From the NCBI GenBank assembly GCA_018228645.1, contig CP073693.1, forward strand, positions 434,001 to 498,000: a stretch of 64,000 nucleotides of DNA, read 5' to 3'. Made by a program: the position numbers and the translations under genes. This document shows positions 60,413-64,000 of the stretch, one piece after another (positions within the stretch are counted from its first letter, which is position 1; the number at the start of each line of letters is the position of its first letter). Origin of the DNA: Clostridiaceae bacterium Marseille-Q4143. Lineage in GTDB: Bacteria > Bacillota > Clostridia > Lachnospirales > Lachnospiraceae. The notes below the pieces were generated by a model, which made no database searches, was not told where the DNA came from, and saw only the letters and a program-made list of their open reading frames with translations.

Positions 60413-60435
60413 AAAGCCTAGTATAACATAAAACC

Positions 60436-60464
60436 TTGATTTCTCCTACTTAATTTTATATTAT
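60436..60464 (+). promoter_or_regulatory. Candidate promoter of the HAD phosphatase gene
   Basis: TTGATT (60436-60441), 17-base spacer, TATTAT (60459-60464). Confidence 0.5.
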
Positions 60465-60511
60465 GGAAAATAGTACAAATTCTTAAGAAAACCTGAATGA
60501 AGGAGATTTAC

Positions 60512-61141
60512 ATGAAAACCGATGGTATTATTTTAGATATTGATGGAACTTTATGGAATTCCACTCCCATTGTCGCAGAGGCGTGGAATGAGATTATTGA
60601 AAAGCGGGATGATATCCCCTTCCGTTTTACCGCGAAGCAGCTGACACAGCTTTTTGGCCGCCCGCTGCCGGTCATTGCCGATATGGTATTTCCATTTCTG
60701 GAAGAAAAGGAGCGCTATGAACTGATTAATGAATGCTGCGAGCGCGAGCATGAACTTCTCCGCGCATCCACGCAGAACATCCTTTACCCGGGCGTGGCAG
60801 AGACCATGAAAGCTCTCTGTAAAAAGATTCCGCTCTTTATCGTCAGCAACTGCCAGTCAGGCTATATTGAACTCTTCCTGGAGAAGACCGGCCTTGCTGA
60901 CTGCATTACCGATTCTGAATGCGCCGGCCGCACCGGCCTTCCCAAAGGTCCTAACATCCGCCTGGTTGCTGACCGGAATCACCTGCAGAACCCTGTCTAC
61001 GTAGGCGACATCGACGGCGACCGCCAGGCTTCCGAAGAAGCTGGCGTTAAATTCTGCCACGCCTCCTATGGATTCGGGAAAGTCGAAAGAAAAGATTATG
61101 TAATGAAAGAGTTTTCGGATCTGATGACATTATTTGAATAA
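60512..61141 (+). CDS. HAD-superfamily phosphatase (phosphoglycolate phosphatase-like)
   Basis: 209 residues from the ATG at 60512 after AAGGAG. HAD motifs: I LDIDGTLWNS (nucleophile Asp), II IVSNCQ, III lysine in GLPKGPN, IV YVGDIDGDRQA. The cap is helical (about 20-85). It likely acts on a small sugar or nucleotide phosphate; the substrate is unknown. Its end overlaps the convergent amidohydrolase gene by 12 bases. Confidence 0.85.
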   Translation: MKTDGIILDIDGTLWNSTPIVAEAWNEIIEKRDDIPFRFTAKQLTQLFGRPLPVIADMVFPFLEEKERYELINECCEREHELLRASTQNILYPGVAETMKALCKKIPLFIVSNCQSGYIELFLEKTGLADCITDSECAGRTGLPKGPNIRLVADRNHLQNPVYVGDIDGDRQASEEAGVKFCHASYGFGKVERKDYVMKEFSDLMTLFE

Positions 61142-61981
61142 GGTTTTCACCTGATGTTCGGTCTGCTGCAGCACCTCTTCCGTCACACCAGCCTTTGTAA
61201 GGTAATGGAGTTCATCCACGGTTCCCTTTCCATGGGGAACCAGGTAAGCTCCGGCGTCACTGCCGAGTCCAATATGCGCACCCAGCCTCATCGCTTTCCG
61301 CACATTTTCCATCTGCCGTTCCAGATTCTTCTGTACTTCCTCATCCGGGAAGCGTCCGCATCCAAGCAGATTGCCCACCGGCGCAAAGGTCGGCATCCAG
61401 GCTGTTCCTTTTTCTGCCAGCAGATGCAATGTCTCTTCTTCCATGAAAAATCCATGTTCCAGACTGTCAACGCCCGCTTCCAGTGTCTCATAACAGGTCT
61501 GATTGCCATTGCAATGAGCCATGACCGCCATACCAGCGTCATGAGCCGTACCGATCATCCTGCGAATTGATTCCCGGTCAAGACCATCTTCTGTCAATAT
61601 TCCCGCGTGGGCAAAATCCAGAATCCCGCTGACCATAATCTTGATAAAGTCAGCGCCTTCCTCTTTCGCTCTTAGGACCAGTGCCTCATACTCTGTCCAC
61701 GTATCAAAGGGCAATCCTACAATACCACCGTAATGATGACGTTTATGAATGGCAAACACCGGAGTACGGTAATCAATCCCATACTCCGGCGCCAGTTCTT
61801 TTGCCTTTTTGGACGCTCCGCGCGCATCTCCGCCATCCCGCACAAAGGTTATCCCGGCATCTTTCCATTCCTTAAGATGGGCACGGACTGCTGCCTCGCA
61901 GACACCGTCTTTATGAAGTGCCACCGCTGCTTTATAATTGATTCCGTCCATAATTACATGGGCATGACATTCTCCGAACAT
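61130..61981 (-). CDS. Amidohydrolase-family metal-dependent hydrolase
   Basis: 283 residues, short because the usual N-terminal beta-sandwich is missing; it begins directly at the barrel with GECHAHV (HxH metal ligands). Further ligands: FIKIMVSG (bridging Lys), MAHCNG and SLEHGFF (His), and LGSDAGAYL (Asp). The set matches imidazolonepropionase/prolidase-like amidohydrolases. Substrate unknown. It follows the NhaC gene by 34 bases, so import and hydrolysis may be linked. Confidence 0.85.
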   Translation of the reverse strand: MFGECHAHVIMDGINYKAAVALHKDGVCEAAVRAHLKEWKDAGITFVRDGGDARGASKKAKELAPEYGIDYRTPVFAIHKRHHYGGIVGLPFDTWTEYEALVLRAKEEGADFIKIMVSGILDFAHAGILTEDGLDRESIRRMIGTAHDAGMAVMAHCNGNQTCYETLEAGVDSLEHGFFMEEETLHLLAEKGTAWMPTFAPVGNLLGCGRFPDEEVQKNLERQMENVRKAMRLGAHIGLGSDAGAYLVPHGKGTVDELHYLTKAGVTEEVLQQTEHQVKTLFK

Positions 61982-62015
61982 TGCTTTCGCCTTCTTTTTC
62001 TATCTGTTTTTCCGG

Positions 62016-63320
62016 TTATACATTTTTTTCAAAAGAAATAAAGACAAGGGAACTGATGAACAACATGTACGGGTAAAACAACATTGGCAGAATATCAAAT
62101 GCACTGACTGTCTCACCCAGGCCGGAAGCCGCTGAGATGGCAACCAGCATCTGTGCTCCATAAGGAAGAATTCCCTGAAAGATACAGGAAAATGTATCCA
62201 GAATGGATGCTGCTTTCTTATTGCTGATCCCATAGTTTCCTGACATTTCTTTTGCAATTGGATTTGCCATAACAATTGCGACTGTATTATTCGCGGTTGC
62301 AATATCCATCAGACCTACCAGCAGACCCATGCCAAGGAGTCCGCCTTTTCTTCCTTTGAACACCTTTTTTATCCAGTACAGCAATGCGGCAAATCCACCA
62401 TATTCTTTGATCAGTGCACAGATAGACGCTACCAGAATGGCAACCATGCTGGTTTCAAACATACCTGCTGCCCCGTCTCCCATATTTCCAAGCAAATCCG
62501 TCGGCACGATCATCCCTGTCGCAATCATGATGATGGATCCGCTTATGATTCCTGTAATCAGTACCAGGAACACATTTAAGCCAAGAATACCTCCCGCCAG
62601 CACCAGTATATAAGGAATAGCCTGTATCAGATGATATTCTTCCTGCACAACTCCGCCACTGTAATTTTTCACAGACAGACTGTAAATAACCACCAGACTG
62701 ACAATTGCTGCCGGAAGTGCAATGAAAAAGTTTTCCTTAAATTTATCCGTCATCTTACAACCCTGTCCATTACATGCGGCAATTGTCGTATCAGATATAA
62801 AGGACAGATTATCCCCAAACATTGCACCACCCATGACTGTCGCAATACAAAGCGGCAGGTCAAAACCCGATGCTCGCGACACAGCTATTCCAATCGGGGT
62901 AATTAAAGTAATGGTTCCTACGGAAGTCCCCATTGCAAGTGATACAAAACAACTTACTACAAAAAGCACCACAACCGCAAACTGAGGCGGTATCAGTGAC
63001 AGAATAAAATATGCCACACTGTTTGCTGATGTTCTTCCAACAACACCCACAAAAATTCCAGCCAGCATAAATATGATGATCATGGTAATAATGTTCGGAT
63101 CGCTGATTCCAACTCCCATTATTTTCAGTTTATCATTCAGGCTTAATTTCCGGTTTTGCAGACATGCAACAAGCAGTGCAAGCAAAAATATAATCACAAC
63201 AGGAATTTTGTAAAATCCCATCTCGATATTCAGGCCATATTCAAACAGAATCCCCAGTCCCAGATATAAAACCACAAACACCGCGATAGGCAATAAGGCT
63301 TTTGCGTTTCTTTTTTCCAT
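62016..63320 (-). CDS. NhaC-family Na+/H+ antiporter or related solute exchanger
   Basis: 434 residues with about 11-12 membrane helices. The NhaC-type motif GDNLSFISDTTIAA and TPIGIAVSRASG, plus MDIATANNTVAIVM, are visible. Members exchange Na+ for H+ or carry organic acids or amino acids. AGAGGG precedes the ATG. Probably in one operon with the amidohydrolase downstream. Confidence 0.85.
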   Translation of the reverse strand: MEKRNAKALLPIAVFVVLYLGLGILFEYGLNIEMGFYKIPVVIIFLLALLVACLQNRKLSLNDKLKIMGVGISDPNIITMIIIFMLAGIFVGVVGRTSANSVAYFILSLIPPQFAVVVLFVVSCFVSLAMGTSVGTITLITPIGIAVSRASGFDLPLCIATVMGGAMFGDNLSFISDTTIAACNGQGCKMTDKFKENFFIALPAAIVSLVVIYSLSVKNYSGGVVQEEYHLIQAIPYILVLAGGILGLNVFLVLITGIISGSIIMIATGMIVPTDLLGNMGDGAAGMFETSMVAILVASICALIKEYGGFAALLYWIKKVFKGRKGGLLGMGLLVGLMDIATANNTVAIVMANPIAKEMSGNYGISNKKAASILDTFSCIFQGILPYGAQMLVAISAASGLGETVSAFDILPMLFYPYMLFISSLVFISFEKNV

Positions 63321-63403
63321 TTGTTAATCCCTCTCTACCCCTTTTATTTATCCCAAACTATACCATGCCATGATACCGCAAATGCCTTAAAAAATCAATG
63401 ACT

Positions 63404-64000
63404 CTACTTCCAGTGAATCACTGCTTCCACCGAATCCGTATACTGATCATCAGTGATGGACTTGTAACGGGATCCGTCATACCAGTCGGTGAAACCGTTG
63501 TCAATTTTGTAAATATTTCCAGTTTCAGTGTCCACGATGCGCTCGTAACCCAGGGTGGCGTCACTCTGCTTCTGGCTCATAATATCCTGACTCCGGTTCC
63601 GGTTTTCCCAGGAAGACATGATGCTGTCGGACATCTCACTGGCTGACTGGCTGAGGGACTGAGAGGTGGATGCCGCCTGATTACTCTGAGACATGGCAAA
63701 GCTCTGGAACTCCGGCGTATAATTAAGACTGCTGAGAACTTTACTCAAAGTAGGCTGCCAGTCCTGAAAGGTTCCCTTTTCTGCACTGAGGACTGTCAGA
63801 TTATAGACAGAATAATACCCCATTCCCGTTCCCATGGCAAAGGGGACTACGTCCGCCGTGAACATTCCCTCTCCCGCCGTTCCATCCTGCGTAAAATCAG
63901 CCCGAAGAATGGAGGGAGAGATAGCAACGCTGCTCATTCCCTGAGTGCTTTCAAAGCTCTCTGTCACAGAAAAATCCGCAATATGCGGTGCCTGAACTTC
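63404..64000 (-). CDS. C-terminal part of an unknown protein, start beyond the window
   Basis: 198 codons are present and the frame is open to the right edge, so the N-terminus is missing. Visible: DFSVTESF, ADVVPFAMGTGMGYYSVYNLTVLSA, a Ser/Gln-rich low-complexity stretch (SQSNQAASTSQSLSQSASEMSDS), then a compact end with YERIVDTETGNIYKIDNGFTDWYDGS. It looks like an extracellular or surface-exposed domain but no family is assigned. Confidence 0.7.
   Translation of the reverse strand, partial: EVQAPHIADFSVTESFESTQGMSSVAISPSILRADFTQDGTAGEGMFTADVVPFAMGTGMGYYSVYNLTVLSAEKGTFQDWQPTLSKVLSSLNYTPEFQSFAMSQSNQAASTSQSLSQSASEMSDSIMSSWENRNRSQDIMSQKQSDATLGYERIVDTETGNIYKIDNGFTDWYDGSRYKSITDDQYTDSVEAVIHWK

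Overview
The window looks like a chromosomal segment of a low-to-mid GC, spore-forming member of the Clostridia, most likely a Lachnospiraceae gut anaerobe. The reasons are a SpoVA-type sporulation gene, a T-box leader, a type III glutamine synthetase, a Tet(M)-like GTPase fused to a NYN nuclease, AGGAGG ribosome binding sites with frequent TTG starts, and near-consensus sigma-A promoters. Genus assignment is not attempted. Most genes lie on the minus strand.

Layout. 1-4000: aminotransferase (cut by the window edge), small HD hydrolase, DUF378 protein, Lrp regulator and xylulokinase. 4.1-7.8 kb: a MATE exporter, then a nuclease-like gene and an HD gene enclosed by inverted copies of an intergenic repeat (called R2 here). 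7.8-15.7 kb: a sulfur amino acid block. One operon carries a cystathionine synthase/lyase, a PatB-type C-S lyase, a C39-like protein, an M20 peptidase and a metal-binding domain protein. The other carries cysK, an O-acetylhomoserine sulfhydrylase and an Rrf2/CymR-like regulator. Both start from perfect TTGACA-N17-TATAAT promoters overlapped by TAGGAATTATA-type sites. 15.7-18.1 kb: a repeat-rich accessory patch with an Rpn-family nuclease between two ~296 bp direct copies of a second repeat (R1). 18.2-31.9 kb: rpiB, glnN with a leader terminator, lipid kinase, exporter, hisC, DUF2156, nucleotidyltransferase, glmM, prfA-prmC-DUF1385, rpmE with a structured leader, a membrane-anchored MerR regulator and a cysteine-cluster protein. 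31.9-36 kb: the Tet(M)-NYN fusion, an HD protein, a possible 24-residue peptide gene, and decayed R1 and Rpn remnants. 36-41.5 kb: two CstA-family transporters (one behind a T-box) and a MntA/HepT toxin-antitoxin pair. 41.5-51.6 kb: AraC regulator, glycogen phosphorylase, rRNA methyltransferase, PcrA helicase, an orphan NMT1-type lipoprotein and a FabK/nitronate monooxygenase-like flavoprotein behind a FabT-like palindrome. 51.6-64 kb: a TPR/acidic-repeat/ATPase protein, DegV, SpoVAE, two tandem tRNA-Glu(CUC) genes, queT with a structured leader, PAP2 and GT2 genes that overlap tail to tail, mutY, sfsA, a HAD phosphatase, an amidohydrolase, NhaC and a truncated unknown protein.

The best candidates for something undescribed are the R1 element (three copies, with a compensated stem change and no conserved reading frame), the R2 terminator-bearing repeats, the queT leader with two complementary hairpin loops, the T-box in front of cstA, and the possible small peptide gene at 35.4 kb.
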